The position numbers and the translations under genes are program-made. This document shows positions 1 through 8,457 of a DNA stretch of 64,000 nt, piece after piece. Source of the DNA: PRO6 sp049646625 (GTDB taxonomy: Bacteria; Pseudomonadota; Alphaproteobacteria; Rhizobiales; Xanthobacteraceae); the NCBI GenBank assembly GCA_049646625.1, contig JBARWE010000086.1:3625-67624 (forward strand), read 5' to 3'. Under the pieces are notes generated by a model. It saw only the letters and a list, made by a program, of their open reading frames with translations. It was not told where the DNA came from and did no database searches. Each line of letters starts with the position of its first letter. Position 1 is the first letter of the stretch.

Positions 1-438
1 TTTCTCGCGATTGTGGAACAGCGCCGAGGTCGAATACTGATACGATGCGCCGTAGTCATCGAACGGCTTGCGGAACAGATCCGGCGTATCGGCAAGGTTC
101 GGCACCTTGTCGGGGGTCAGCTTGACGACCAGCCCCTTGTCCTTCAGCGCGATGGCAAGCAGTTCGCTGTTGTCGACGGCATCAAGCGGTGGCCGGTTGG
201 GCTGCGCCTCGATCTGCGCGGTCCACTGCGACGGACCGCCCAGCACCACCCGCACCTCGGCCCCCGTCCGCTTCTTGAACAGCGGAATGAAGTGCTCGCG
301 GATCGACTGCTCCCATTTTCCACCAAGACTGGTGATGGTTACGGAATTGCCCTGGGCGTGAACGAGCGAGCCGCCGCCCCACGCCAAGGCCCCTCCCGCC
401 CCCATCAATTTCAAAACGTCGCGCCGGGTCGTCACCAT
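1..438 (-). CDS. ABC transporter periplasmic solute-binding protein (N-terminal part, Tat signal)
   Basis: The open frame reads from an ATG at 438 to the left edge of the window, so only the first 146 residues are present. The N-terminus has a twin-arginine motif (TRRDVLK), then a small hydrophobic Gly/Ala stretch ending near residue 28 (HAQG), which is typical of Tat export. The mature part (VTITSLGGKWEQS, then FKKRTGAEV) resembles the extracellular solute-binding family of spermidine/putrescine or iron type uptake systems. A strong ribosome site (GGAGGGAG) lies just before the ATG. It is divergent from the GntR regulator gene, so control by that regulator is likely but inferred. The substrate is not determined and the transporter partners lie outside the window. 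Confidence 0.85.
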   Translation of the reverse strand, partial: MVTTRRDVLKLMGAGGALAWGGGSLVHAQGNSVTITSLGGKWEQSIREHFIPLFKKRTGAEVRVVLGGPSQWTAQIEAQPNRPPLDAVDNSELLAIALKDKGLVVKLTPDKVPNLADTPDLFRKPFDDYGASYQYSTSALFHNREK

Positions 439-460
439 GTTGCTCCCTCCTGTTGGCCGA

Positions 461-479
461 ATAATTGGATACGAATTAT
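461..479. promoter_or_regulatory. Candidate operator palindrome 1 (divergent SBP/GntR region)
   Basis: ATAATT and AATTAT form a 6-bp inverted repeat around a GGATACG core, about 23 bases upstream of the solute-binding protein start. The GGATAC core recurs in the second palindrome at 581-596, which suggests two binding sites for one regulator. Assignment to the GntR protein is inference. Confidence 0.35.
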
Positions 480-580
480 CTGATGTTCGCAACATATTTA
501 TTTGATGACCAATCTTCTCATCATAAAAATACCAGTATTACATGAACAACCTGATTGTCTTTGGGGATTTACAGCGATAT

Positions 581-596
581 AAAGTGGATACACTTT
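581..596. promoter_or_regulatory. Candidate operator palindrome 2 (GntR autoregulation)
   Basis: AAAGTG-GATA-CACTTT is a perfect 6-bp inverted repeat ending 23 bases before the GntR start codon. It contains the same GGATAC core as the palindrome at 461-479. FCD-type GntR regulators commonly bind short palindromes in their own divergent promoter region. Confidence 0.4.
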
Positions 597-619
597 TAAC
601 CGGCAATTAGGAGAGCCAC

Positions 620-1318
620 TTGGGAGGAACAGCGCAAAAAGCCGCTTATGCCTACCTGAAGGAGCAGATTCTCTCGGGCACGCTGGCCGCATCCATGCAG
701 ATCCGCCCCGAGCAGGTCGCCAAGGCGGTCGGGGTCAGCCGGATGCCGGTGCGTGAGGCGCTGCTCCAGCTTCATCTCGAAGGGCTTGTCACGTTCGGCG
801 CCAACCGCAGGCCGTTCGTTACCGCCCGCTCGCCGAACCAGATCATCGAACTGTTCGAGATCCGCGTGGCGCTTGAGTGCCTCGCCGTGGCACGGGCGGT
901 GCCGCATCTTACCGAAACGGACTTCGCCAACCTCGAAGCCCAGCTCAAACGCATGGACCGCGCCAGCAGCGACCGGCCGCTCTGGGTGCAACTTCACGCG
1001 CAGTTTCACGAGATGATCTACACGGCGGCCGGCATGCCGCATCTTCTCGCCGAGATCGCCCGCGCGCAGGAAGCGATCCAGCCCTTCCTGATGATGTATA
1101 TCGACCTCTACCACATGCCCGAAATGCCGGGCGTGGAGCACACCTCGCTGCTTCAACTGCTGCGCAAGCGCGACCCGAACCTCGCAGCCACCGCCCTTGC
1201 CGACCACATCCGCAGCGCGGCGTCGGGCGTCATCTATTTCATTCTGAGCGGTCGGCATTCAGGCGGCGAGACCCTCAGCCATATCGACCCCGTGCCGCTT
1301 AACATGGAGAAAAGGTAA
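620..1318 (+). CDS. GntR family transcriptional regulator (FCD subfamily)
   Basis: A 232-residue protein with an N-terminal winged helix-turn-helix (about residues 5-70, with the typical SRMPVREALLQLHLEGLV recognition region) and an all-helical C-terminal FCD ligand-binding domain (about 80-215). The start is a TTG at 620 preceded by TAGGAGAG at good spacing; no better ATG is available. FCD regulators usually sense small organic acids or sugars and repress nearby catabolic or uptake genes. It is divergent from a solute-binding protein gene and directly abuts a RidA gene, so it probably controls uptake and breakdown of an unidentified metabolite. Confidence 0.9.
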   Translation: MGGTAQKAAYAYLKEQILSGTLAASMQIRPEQVAKAVGVSRMPVREALLQLHLEGLVTFGANRRPFVTARSPNQIIELFEIRVALECLAVARAVPHLTETDFANLEAQLKRMDRASSDRPLWVQLHAQFHEMIYTAAGMPHLLAEIARAQEAIQPFLMMYIDLYHMPEMPGVEHTSLLQLLRKRDPNLAATALADHIRSAASGVIYFILSGRHSGGETLSHIDPVPLNMEKR

Positions 1319-1723
1319 GTGTCCGCAAACAGCCAGCGTCAGGAGATTTCGGTCCCCGGCCTCAATCCGCCGATCAGCCACTACTGCGATGCGGTGCGCT
1401 TCGGCAATCTGCTGTTCATATCCGGCATGGCGCCGCTCGACGCCGATCTGAACGTCATCGGCGGTGACGACGTTGCGGCACAGGCCGAGGCGGTGTTCGC
1501 CGCGCTCGACAAGGTTCTGAAGCAGGCCGGCGCATCGTTCGCCGACATCCTCAAGGTCACGGTGCTGCTCACCGACGTCAACGACCGCACCAAGATCAAC
1601 CCGATCCGCCAGCGGTATTTTGGCTCGACCAAGCCGGCCTCGACCCTGTTCGAGGTCAGCCGCCTCGCCGTTCCGGGCATGAAGGTCGAGATCGAGGCAG
1701 TCGCCGGATTGCCCAACGGCTAG
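1319..1723 (+). CDS. RidA family protein (YjgF/YER057c/UK114)
   Basis: A 134-residue RidA-fold protein. Family members form trimers and hydrolyse reactive enamine/imine intermediates released by PLP enzymes, or serve as deaminases in catabolic operons. The hallmarks are FGNLLFISGMAPLD near the middle of the first third and the C-terminal RLAVPGMKVEIEAVA segment with the usual ExEA ending. The GTG start at 1319 directly follows the GntR stop codon, and the ribosome site (GGAGAAAAGG) lies inside the end of the regulator gene, so the two are translationally coupled. The actual substrate is unknown; membership of the GntR operon points to amino-acid or amine catabolism. Confidence 0.88.
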   Translation: MSANSQRQEISVPGLNPPISHYCDAVRFGNLLFISGMAPLDADLNVIGGDDVAAQAEAVFAALDKVLKQAGASFADILKVTVLLTDVNDRTKINPIRQRYFGSTKPASTLFEVSRLAVPGMKVEIEAVAGLPNG

Positions 1724-2176
1724 TATCGGCACGCCGCAGTCGTAGTGTTCGGATGAAAATCTCGATCATGCCTTCGCACGACTGCGACAACAAAATCCCC
1801 GGCGCGTCGTGGCTCTTGTGAATGGCCATGACGCGCCGGGCACCTGGCAGAACGCCGACCCATATTCGGCAACCGTGCAACCCGGCACACTTCAGCGGAA
1901 CAGTGCCCCCTTCGCACGCTGCAATTTTCGCTTTGCTACGCGCGATCACGCCCAGACTCGCCGCGCATGCAGTCGGGCCAATCGCGTCAATACATTGCCC
2001 GCGATGAGGCGCGGATGGAAGCACGAACAACGCCGCCACGGCACCGTCCATCGGCCAAGCCGCTTCCCACCTGGAAAATGTTGACGCCGCTGAAAAACTG
2101 ACGTGAATGGAGGGCGCTCCGGCCCGACGCCGCCGGGGCCTCCGTCGTCATCCCAGCCAGGCGGGAACAGTCTCCC
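1724..2176. other. 453-base intergenic stretch without a convincing gene
   Basis: No frame here has a family resemblance together with a ribosome site. A 22-codon frame starting near 1754 is too short to support. The stretch presumably holds the promoter of the solute-binding-like gene at 2177. Confidence 0.5.
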
Positions 2177-2893
2177 ATGGATTTCGAACAGGCGCGCCGC
2201 GATCTCACCACCGACGGCCGGCTCCGGGCAGCAATCAACCTCGGCAACCCGATTCTGGCCCAGGCCGTCCATGACGACATCCGGGGCGTCACGGTGGACC
2301 TTGCCGGCGCACTGGCCGAGCGCCTCGACGCGCCGCTCGATCTGGTGCGGTTTTCCTCCGCACGCTACGTCGTCGAGAACGTGCACAACGAGGCGCTCAA
2401 CGTGGCGTTCCTCGCCATCGATCCGAGGCGCGCGAACGAACTGAGCTTCACCGCTCCTTACGTCCTTCTGGAGGGTAACTATGTCGTTCGCGACGACGCA
2501 CCGGTGCAAGCGAACGAGGATATCGACCAGACGGGCCGCTCGATCGGCGTCGTCAAAGGCTCGGCCTACGACCTCCACCTCACCGCGACGCTCAAGAACG
2601 CGACCATCGTTCGCCATGCGGCGCACGAGGAGGCCGTCACGGCGTTCAGGAACAAAAATCTGACGGCCATCGCCGGCATCCGCCAGCCCATGGCCGATCT
2701 TGCCGGCAGCAACCCAGGGCTGAGGCTGATCGAAACGCCGTTCATGACCATCCGGCAGGCGATGGCCGTTCCGAGGGGGCGGCCTGCGGGCCTCGCCTAC
2801 CTCAACCTGTTCCTCGATGAGATGAGGCGCTCGGGCTTCGTGGCCGACGCCCTTGAACGAAGCGGCCAGAGCAAGGCGGCGACCGTTCCATGA
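2177..2893 (+). CDS. Solute-binding-like protein (SBP_bac_3 fold) without a signal peptide
   Basis: A 238-residue protein resembling polar-amino-acid ABC transporter binding proteins. It has an opening strand LRAAINLGNP, the central segment NVAFLAIDPRRANELSFTAPY that marks the ligand cleft of this family, and a second lobe running to the C-terminus. The protein starts directly at the mature domain (MDFEQARRDL) and no hydrophobic export signal can be found upstream in frame. It is therefore either cytoplasmic or has lost export. Signal-less members of this family are known in rhizobial genomes, but their role is unclear. No ABC permease or ATPase gene is adjacent. Confidence 0.75.
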   Translation: MDFEQARRDLTTDGRLRAAINLGNPILAQAVHDDIRGVTVDLAGALAERLDAPLDLVRFSSARYVVENVHNEALNVAFLAIDPRRANELSFTAPYVLLEGNYVVRDDAPVQANEDIDQTGRSIGVVKGSAYDLHLTATLKNATIVRHAAHEEAVTAFRNKNLTAIAGIRQPMADLAGSNPGLRLIETPFMTIRQAMAVPRGRPAGLAYLNLFLDEMRRSGFVADALERSGQSKAATVP

Positions 2894-3028
2894 CCCACGA
2901 TATCGGGCAACCTGGCGCGCCACTATGATGACCGTTTTCGTCACCGGCTCCAGCGGCGGCAAAGCAGGACGTTCGAACGGCCCACGCAACTTTCATGCGT
3001 TTACCAGTGCGGCGAGGTGTGACAGGCC

Positions 3029-3721
3029 ATGACCGGTTTCAGAGTAATCGAACTGCGCATCGGCCGTGCCGCGCCGCTCGGGACATCGGGCATGCTGAGC
3101 GCCATCGACAAGCATCAGGTTCACGAGGCCGTGCCGGCCGGCAACCTCGGCTTTGCGGGAGACGAGCAGGCCGATCGCAAACACCACGGCGGGGCCGACA
3201 AGGCGATCCATGCCTACGCGATCTCTCACTTCCCGACATGGGCGGGCGAATTACCGGAGCGCGCCGACCGCTTCCGGCCCGGCGCCTTCGGCGAGAATCT
3301 GGTCGTTGACGGCGCCAGCGAAGCCGATGTCTGCCTGGGAGACCAGTGGCGCATCGGCGCGGCCCTACTTGAGGTCAGCCAGGGCCGGCAACCATGCTGG
3401 AAGCTGAACCTGCGCTTCGACGTCGCGGACATGGCCCGCAGGGTTCAGGACACCGGGCGCACCGGCTGGTATTTCCGGGTTATCGAACCTGGCCTGATCG
3501 CCGCCGGCGATGACGGCAGGCTGATCGCCAGGCCAAACCCGACATGGTTCCTCACCCGCGTCTCGCACCTGTTCTATCATGACCGGATGAACCGGCCGGC
3601 GCTTGCCGAACTGGCCGAACTCCCCGGACTGCCCGAGAACTGGCGCCGGCTGGCCAAGGCCCGTCTCAGGTCCGGCGAGATCGAGGACTGGTCGCGCCGG
3701 ATCGAAACCCCTGTCATCTAG
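3029..3721 (+). CDS. MOSC domain protein, YiiM-like
   Basis: A 230-residue protein with a MOSC domain (about residues 20-165), the fold named for the C-terminal domain of molybdenum cofactor sulfurase, followed by the small C-terminal 3-alpha domain seen in YiiM. Visible motifs are GDEQADRKHHGGADKAIH (45-61), FGENL (87-91) and the conserved cysteine C123 in GRQPCWKL, the expected sulfur carrier or molybdenum ligand. YiiM-type proteins are molybdenum enzymes that reduce N-hydroxylated compounds such as 6-N-hydroxylaminopurine. The start is ATG 3029 with the purine-rich stretch GCGAGGTG upstream. It appears monocistronic. Confidence 0.85.
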   Translation: MTGFRVIELRIGRAAPLGTSGMLSAIDKHQVHEAVPAGNLGFAGDEQADRKHHGGADKAIHAYAISHFPTWAGELPERADRFRPGAFGENLVVDGASEADVCLGDQWRIGAALLEVSQGRQPCWKLNLRFDVADMARRVQDTGRTGWYFRVIEPGLIAAGDDGRLIARPNPTWFLTRVSHLFYHDRMNRPALAELAELPGLPENWRRLAKARLRSGEIEDWSRRIETPVI

Positions 3722-4025
3722 AGTGGTTCGGGCTTACGGAATCGGGCGACGCACCGGGATAATTTCCATCATATTCGTGCTTGCCGCCTGCACCCACGTC
3801 TTGCAGCATGTCCGCAACCGACACCGGATGGCCGGGACGACGCCCGGCTATGACGGCGGCTCAACCCGATTGCAACAGTCTCTTATCTCGCGCTTGATGC
3901 AGCGCAAGGCTCGGACGCATGGAATGGTGTGAGATTTTTTCCGCATCGATACGATCGTGAGCACAGGCCCCGAAAAGCGCCCGTGGCTCACCCGACAAGC
4001 CCCGCAACAACGGTGAGCAGCGGCC
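3722..4025. other. Intergenic stretch upstream of the Pat-like gene
   Basis: No gene is supported. The stretch contains the palindromic element at 3828-3851 and presumably the promoter of the 4026 gene. No FNR-type box was found. Confidence 0.5.
3828..3851. repeat. Short palindromic element related to the one at 63834
   Basis: ATGGCCGGG - ACGACG - CCCGGCTAT is a 9-bp inverted repeat with one mismatch. Its arm ATGGCCGGG is identical to the arm of the palindrome at 63834-63856. Such elements are frequent between genes in Hyphomicrobiales. Confidence 0.5.
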
Positions 4026-6731
4026 ATGACCATATTTCGCCTTGAACGCATGTTCGCGCCACGTTCGGTCGCCGTCGTCGGCGCCAGCCCCCGCGAGCAT
4101 TCGGTCGGCCGCACGATTTTGCGCAACCTCAAGGCAGCGGGCTTCGATGGCCCGATCCACCTCGTCAACCCGAACCATGCCGAGATTGACGGCGTGAAGA
4201 CGGTAGCGACCGTCGCCAACCTGCCCGATACCGATCTCCTGGTCATCACCTCGCCGCCGGCAACAGTACCGCGGATCATCGCCGATGCCGGCGCCCGCGG
4301 CTGTGCCGGTGCCGTCATCATCACGGCCGGTCTCGGCAGCGGCGAAGGCTCGCTGGCGGAAGCAGCGGTGCACGCGGCCGGTGCCCACCGGATGCGCCTG
4401 CTGGGGCCGAACTGCCTCGGCATTCAGGTTCCGGGCGCCAAGCTCGACGCAAGCTTCGCCGCCCGGATGTCGCAGCCGGGCGAACTCGCCTTGATCTCGC
4501 AATCGGGCGCGATCGTCGCGGGGCTGGTCGAATGGGCGGCGCAACGCTCGGTCGGCTTTTCCGGCGTGGTCTCCCTTGGCAACCAGATCGACGTCGATTT
4601 CGGCGACCTGCTCGACTATTTCGCCGTCGACAAGGCAACCCGCGCCATCGTCCTGTATATCGAATCGATTTCGGACGCGCCGAAGTTCATGTCGGCAGCG
4701 CGGGCGGCGGCGCGGATCAAGCCGGTGGTGGTGATCAAGTCGGGGCGCCACGCGCAAGGCGCCGCCGCCGCCAGAACCCACACGGGTGCGCTGGCGGGTT
4801 CGGATGCGGTCTATGACGCGGCCTTCCGCCGCGCCGGCCTGGTGCGCGTGTTCGACCTTGACGAGTTGTTCAACGCTGCCGAAACGCTCGGGCACGTCCA
4901 CCCCTTCGACGGCAACCGGCTGGCGATCCTGACCAATGGCGGCGGCATCGGCGTGCTCGCCGTCGACCGGCTGATCGACCTCGGCGGCCAGCTTGCCGCG
5001 CTCTCGGCCGACACCGTGCGTTCGCTCGACGAAAGCCTGCCGCCGATCTGGTCGAAAGCCAACCCGGTCGATATCGCCGGCGATGCCGACGCCGGCCGCT
5101 ACGGCACGGCGCTGGACGCCCTGCTCACCGACCCGGCGAATGACGGTGTTCTCGTCATGAACGTGCCGACAGCGCTGGCATCAGCCGGCGACGCGGCAGC
5201 CGCAACGATTGCAACCGTGCAGGCACAACGCGCCCGGCGTCTCCCTGCGAAACCGGTCTTTGCCGTCTGGGTCGGCGACAATGGCAACGCGGAAGCGGCG
5301 TTCGACGCCGCAGACATCCCCTACTTCCAGTCGGAGAGCGACGCCGTCCACGGCTTCATGCATCTGGTGCGCTACCGGGACGGCCAGAATGCGTTGATGG
5401 AGACGCCGCCGAGCCTGCCGCAGGATTTCGCGCCCGACGTGGAAGCAGCACGCCGTATCGTTCAGGCCGCGGCCGACAGCGGCCGGGTCTGGCTCGATCC
5501 GATCGAGATCACCGGGCTGATGGCCGCCTACGCCATCCCGATCGCCACCGCCACGCTGGCGCGCACGCCGGATGAGGCCGTCGCCGCGGCGCGTCCCCTG
5601 CTGGCGCGCGGCGCCGTGGCCGTGAAGATCCTGTCGCCGGATATCGTGCACAAGTCCGACATCGGCGGCGTGCAACTCAATCTCGCCAGCGAACAGGCCG
5701 TTCACGCGGCAGCCGCCGACATTCTCGCGCGGGCGCGGGCGGCAAAGCCCGAGGCGCAGATCACCGGCGTTACAGTGCACCCGATGATCGTGCGCTCGAA
5801 GGCACGCGAGCTGATTGCCGGGGTCGCCGACGATGCCACGTTCGGGCCGATCATCGTGTTCGGCAGCGGCGGCACGGCGGTCGAGGTCATCAACGACAAG
5901 GCGCTGGCGCTGCCGCCGCTCGATCTCGGCCTGGCTCGCGCGCTGATCGCGCGCACGCGGGTTGCGCGCATTCTCAAGGGGTATCGCGACGTGGCGGCGG
6001 CCGATATCGATGCGGTCGCCCTCACCCTGGTCAAGCTGTCGCAACTCGTGGCCGATCTGCCCGAGGTCAGGGAACTCGATCTCAACCCGCTGCTCGCCGA
6101 TCAGTCGGGCGTCATCGCGCTCGATGCCCGAGTCGCCGTGGCCAAGGTGACGGCGCGCCGGCGCGGCAGCGGCCATCCGCGACTTGCAATCCGGCCCTAT
6201 CCGAAGGAATGGGAACGCCATGTGCAGCTTCGGGACGGCACCACCATTCAGCTTCGCCCGATCCGGCCGGAAGACGAACCACTGTATCCGCCGTTTCTGC
6301 AACAAATCTCGCCGGCCGATCTGCGATTGCGATTCTTTGCACCGGTGAAGAATTTCGACCACGGCTTCATCGCGCGCTTCACGCAGATCGACTACGCCCG
6401 AGCCATGGCATTCCTGGCGCTCGACCAGACCTCGGGAGAGATGCTCGGCGTCGGCCGCATCCACATCATGACGCATAGCGACACGGCCGAATACGCCGTG
6501 CTGGTGCGTACCGATATGAAGGGCCGCGGGATCGGCTGGGTCCTGATGCAGGCGCTGATCGAGTATGCCGGAAAGGAAGGCATCCGGGCGCTGCGCGGCG
6601 AGGTGTTTGCCGATAACCTGACCATGCTGCGCATGTGCGAGGAACTGGGGTTCGACATCACCGACGATCCCGGTGCCCCCGACACCCGTATCGTCACGCT
6701 GCCGCTCAGGCCCGCGACGGCAGACGCATGA
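4026..6731 (+). CDS. Pat/YfiQ-type protein: NDP-forming acyl-CoA synthetase fused to GNAT acetyltransferase
   Basis: A 901-residue fusion protein. It has an N-terminal CoA-binding Rossmann domain (about 1-130), a succinyl-CoA-ligase-like domain, an ATP-grasp domain (about 480-710, with VKILSPDIVHKSDIGGV) and a C-terminal GNAT acetyltransferase (about 735-895) with acetyl-CoA motif RTDMKGRGIGWVLM near 826-840. Relatives such as Salmonella Pat acetylate acetyl-CoA synthetase and other metabolic enzymes on lysine. The phospho-histidine position of ADP-forming acetyl-CoA synthetases is present here as H252 (RTHTGALAG). From memory, the enterobacterial protein lacks it, so this one may also make acyl-CoA. 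It lies at the edge of the oxygen-limitation island and is probably part of acetyl-CoA control. Confidence 0.88.
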   Translation: MTIFRLERMFAPRSVAVVGASPREHSVGRTILRNLKAAGFDGPIHLVNPNHAEIDGVKTVATVANLPDTDLLVITSPPATVPRIIADAGARGCAGAVIITAGLGSGEGSLAEAAVHAAGAHRMRLLGPNCLGIQVPGAKLDASFAARMSQPGELALISQSGAIVAGLVEWAAQRSVGFSGVVSLGNQIDVDFGDLLDYFAVDKATRAIVLYIESISDAPKFMSAARAAARIKPVVVIKSGRHAQGAAAARTHTGALAGSDAVYDAAFRRAGLVRVFDLDELFNAAETLGHVHPFDGNRLAILTNGGGIGVLAVDRLIDLGGQLAALSADTVRSLDESLPPIWSKANPVDIAGDADAGRYGTALDALLTDPANDGVLVMNVPTALASAGDAAAATIATVQAQRARRLPAKPVFAVWVGDNGNAEAAFDAADIPYFQSESDAVHGFMHLVRYRDGQNALMETPPSLPQDFAPDVEAARRIVQAAADSGRVWLDPIEITGLMAAYAIPIATATLARTPDEAVAAARPLLARGAVAVKILSPDIVHKSDIGGVQLNLASEQAVHAAAADILARARAAKPEAQITGVTVHPMIVRSKARELIAGVADDATFGPIIVFGSGGTAVEVINDKALALPPLDLGLARALIARTRVARILKGYRDVAAADIDAVALTLVKLSQLVADLPEVRELDLNPLLADQSGVIALDARVAVAKVTARRRGSGHPRLAIRPYPKEWERHVQLRDGTTIQLRPIRPEDEPLYPPFLQQISPADLRLRFFAPVKNFDHGFIARFTQIDYARAMAFLALDQTSGEMLGVGRIHIMTHSDTAEYAVLVRTDMKGRGIGWVLMQALIEYAGKEGIRALRGEVFADNLTMLRMCEELGFDITDDPGAPDTRIVTLPLRPATADA

Positions 6732-6905
6732 TCACCGGCGCTTTTGGCGAAGGATGCTCCAGGCGGCTGCACCGAGCACGACGGCCACGATCAGGATGAC
6801 CGTCACGATCATCTCGATGAACCTGAAATTCAGCGCATCGCGCGCGACGAACAGGCCCGCGATCGCCGCAGCCAGAATCGACAGAATGCGCAGAACCCAC
6901 GCCAT
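6732..6905 (-). CDS. Small two-helix membrane protein (57 aa)
   Basis: ATG at 6905 is preceded by a ribosome site (CGGGAGC) and opens a 57-codon frame. Residues about 3-20 (WVLRILSILAAAIAGLFV) and 31-50 form two hydrophobic helices, and the C-terminus is basic (ILRQKRR). That gives a short hairpin-like inner-membrane protein. Its stop codon abuts the stop of the acetyltransferase gene on the other strand, so the two are tail to tail without a gap. I do not recognise a family. Clean hydrophobic organisation and the ribosome site argue that it is real; it lies upstream of the cytochrome c gene in the opposite orientation to the left neighbour. Confidence 0.65.
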   Translation of the reverse strand: MAWVLRILSILAAAIAGLFVARDALNFRFIEMIVTVILIVAVVLGAAAWSILRQKRR

Positions 6906-7019
6906 GACAAATTGCTCCCGAGGGGCAAGCCCCGCGCCGGCTCCGCTGCCCGCCTAAGCGCGCTCCCAACACTGCTTCAATGAAACCGCGACCCGGCTCC
7001 GGCAGGTAGGCTTACGTCC

Positions 7020-7355
7020 TCACTCAAGCGATTTGAGGAACACCAGAAAGTCCGCGATCTGATCCGGCTCGAAGCGGAACTGCGGCATCGTCGGATGACC
7101 GGTCATGATGCCTTCGCCGAGCGCTTCTTCGAGCGACTCGACAGGATAGAGCTTGTGCAGATCGCGGAACGGCGGCGCGATCAGAAGCGGACTCGGGCTG
7201 ACCTTGTCGATGGCATGGCATGAGGCGCAATAAAGCCGCGCCAGCCGTTGCCCCTGCTGGATGTTGGCGGCCTGCGCCGGCGCAGTTACCGCGGCGAGCA
7301 GCAGTCCGCCAAGAATGAAGCGGGGCAGCCTGCGAATGAGGGACATGGCTTTCAT
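7020..7355 (-). CDS. Small class I c-type cytochrome, periplasmic
   Basis: A 111-residue protein with a signal peptide (basic start, hydrophobic 12-24, cleavage near AQAA at 27-30). It has one heme-binding motif CASCH (C43, C46, H47) and a likely sixth ligand M90 in HPTMPQF. It should be an exported mono-heme electron carrier. The gene sits downstream of the alcohol dehydrogenase on the same strand but has its own FNR/FixK-type box at 7409-7422, which fits use under low oxygen. A second in-frame ATG lies three codons further in. The electron donor and acceptor are unknown. Confidence 0.9.
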   Translation of the reverse strand: MKAMSLIRRLPRFILGGLLLAAVTAPAQAANIQQGQRLARLYCASCHAIDKVSPSPLLIAPPFRDLHKLYPVESLEEALGEGIMTGHPTMPQFRFEPDQIADFLVFLKSLE

Positions 7356-7408
7356 GACAACCCGATAATAAAACTACGCTTGTTAAACATTTGAAGCGCC
7401 TCGCTTCG

Positions 7409-7422
7409 TTGATGCAAGTCAA
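7409..7422 (-). promoter_or_regulatory. FNR/FixK-type box upstream of the cytochrome c gene
   Basis: TTGAT-GCAA-GTCAA differs from the FNR/FixK consensus (TTGAT-N4-ATCAA) at one base. Its centre is 60 bases upstream of the cytochrome start. It overlaps the last codons of the alcohol dehydrogenase gene. ATGTTTAACA at 7390-7381 (reading leftward) may be the -10 region, and the same string occurs at identical spacing in the phasin promoter. Confidence 0.65.
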
Positions 7423-8426
7423 TTCGCCAGCACCCCGTCAGGGCGCAGCACCGCCGCGCCGACCAGCCGGCCCTCGCGCAAATCGGCAAGTGCGTCGTTC
7501 GCCGCCGACAGGGGGTAGGCGCTGGTCTGCGGGCGAAGCCCGATGCGCGCAGCAACGTCGAGAAAGTCGAGGCCGTCTTGCCGCGTCAGGTTCGCCACCG
7601 AAACGAGCTGTCGCTCCTCCCACAGAATGCGATAGGGAAACGACGGAATGTCGGACATATGGATTCCGGCGCAGACGACCCGGCCGCCCTTGCGCACCGC
7701 GCGCAGCGCCAGCGGCACCAGCGCGCCGACCGGCGCATACAGGATGGCGGCATCGAGCAGCGCCGGCGGCGGTGCATCGGACGGCCCCGCCCAGACCGCG
7801 CCGAGCGTGCGCGCCAGCTTCTGCGCCGCCTCGTCGCCGGGGCGGGTGAAGGCGTAGACCGAGCGCCCCTGCCACAGCGCCACCTGCGCAACGATATGGC
7901 CCGCCGCGCCGAAGCCGTAAATGCCGAGACGGCGGCCGTCTCCCGCCATCATCAGCGAGCGCCAGCCGATCAGCCCGGCGCACAACAGCGGCGCCAGCGT
8001 GACGTCGTCCCCCGCCTCGCCGAGCGGAAAACAGAACCGCGGATCGGCGACCACATGCGAGGCAAATCCGCCGTCGCGCGTGTAACCGGTGAACTGCGGA
8101 TGGTCGCAAAGGTTCTCGCGGCCTTCCCGGCAATAAGCGCACATGCCGCATGTCGCGCCGAGCCAGGGAATCCCCACGCGCTCGCCGAGCCGCGGCGTGC
8201 CGACGCCCTCGCCCAGCGCATCGACGCGGCCGACAATCTCATGGCCGGGGATAATCGGATAACGCAGGTTCGGAAGCTCACCGTCGACGACGTGGAGATC
8301 GGTCCGACATACGCCGCAGGCGCTGACCTTGACCCGCACCATGCCCGGCGCCGGCGCCGGGTCGGGCCGCTCGCGTAAACGCAGCGGCTGGCCAAGCCCC
8401 TCAAGAACCATCGCCTGCATCGCCAT
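7419..8426 (-). CDS. Zinc-dependent alcohol dehydrogenase (MDR superfamily)
   Basis: A 335-residue medium-chain dehydrogenase that interconverts alcohols and aldehydes with NAD(P). The catalytic zinc site is visible as C40 (CGVCRTDLH) and H62-E63 (PGHE). The structural zinc site is C93, C96, C99 and C107. The coenzyme-binding turn is IYGFGAAGHIVAQVA in the middle of the protein. It resembles the AdhA/AdhP group used to dispose of reducing power by fermentation or to oxidise small alcohols. It is the last gene of an operon that appears to start at the universal stress protein, with 31 bases between it and the MlaD-like gene. Confidence 0.9.
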   Translation of the reverse strand: MAMQAMVLEGLGQPLRLRERPDPAPAPGMVRVKVSACGVCRTDLHVVDGELPNLRYPIIPGHEIVGRVDALGEGVGTPRLGERVGIPWLGATCGMCAYCREGRENLCDHPQFTGYTRDGGFASHVVADPRFCFPLGEAGDDVTLAPLLCAGLIGWRSLMMAGDGRRLGIYGFGAAGHIVAQVALWQGRSVYAFTRPGDEAAQKLARTLGAVWAGPSDAPPPALLDAAILYAPVGALVPLALRAVRKGGRVVCAGIHMSDIPSFPYRILWEERQLVSVANLTRQDGLDFLDVAARIGLRPQTSAYPLSAANDALADLREGRLVGAAVLRPDGVLAN

Positions 8427-8457
8427 CGGCCTCCTGGCCGGCCTGCCGCCACCGCCA

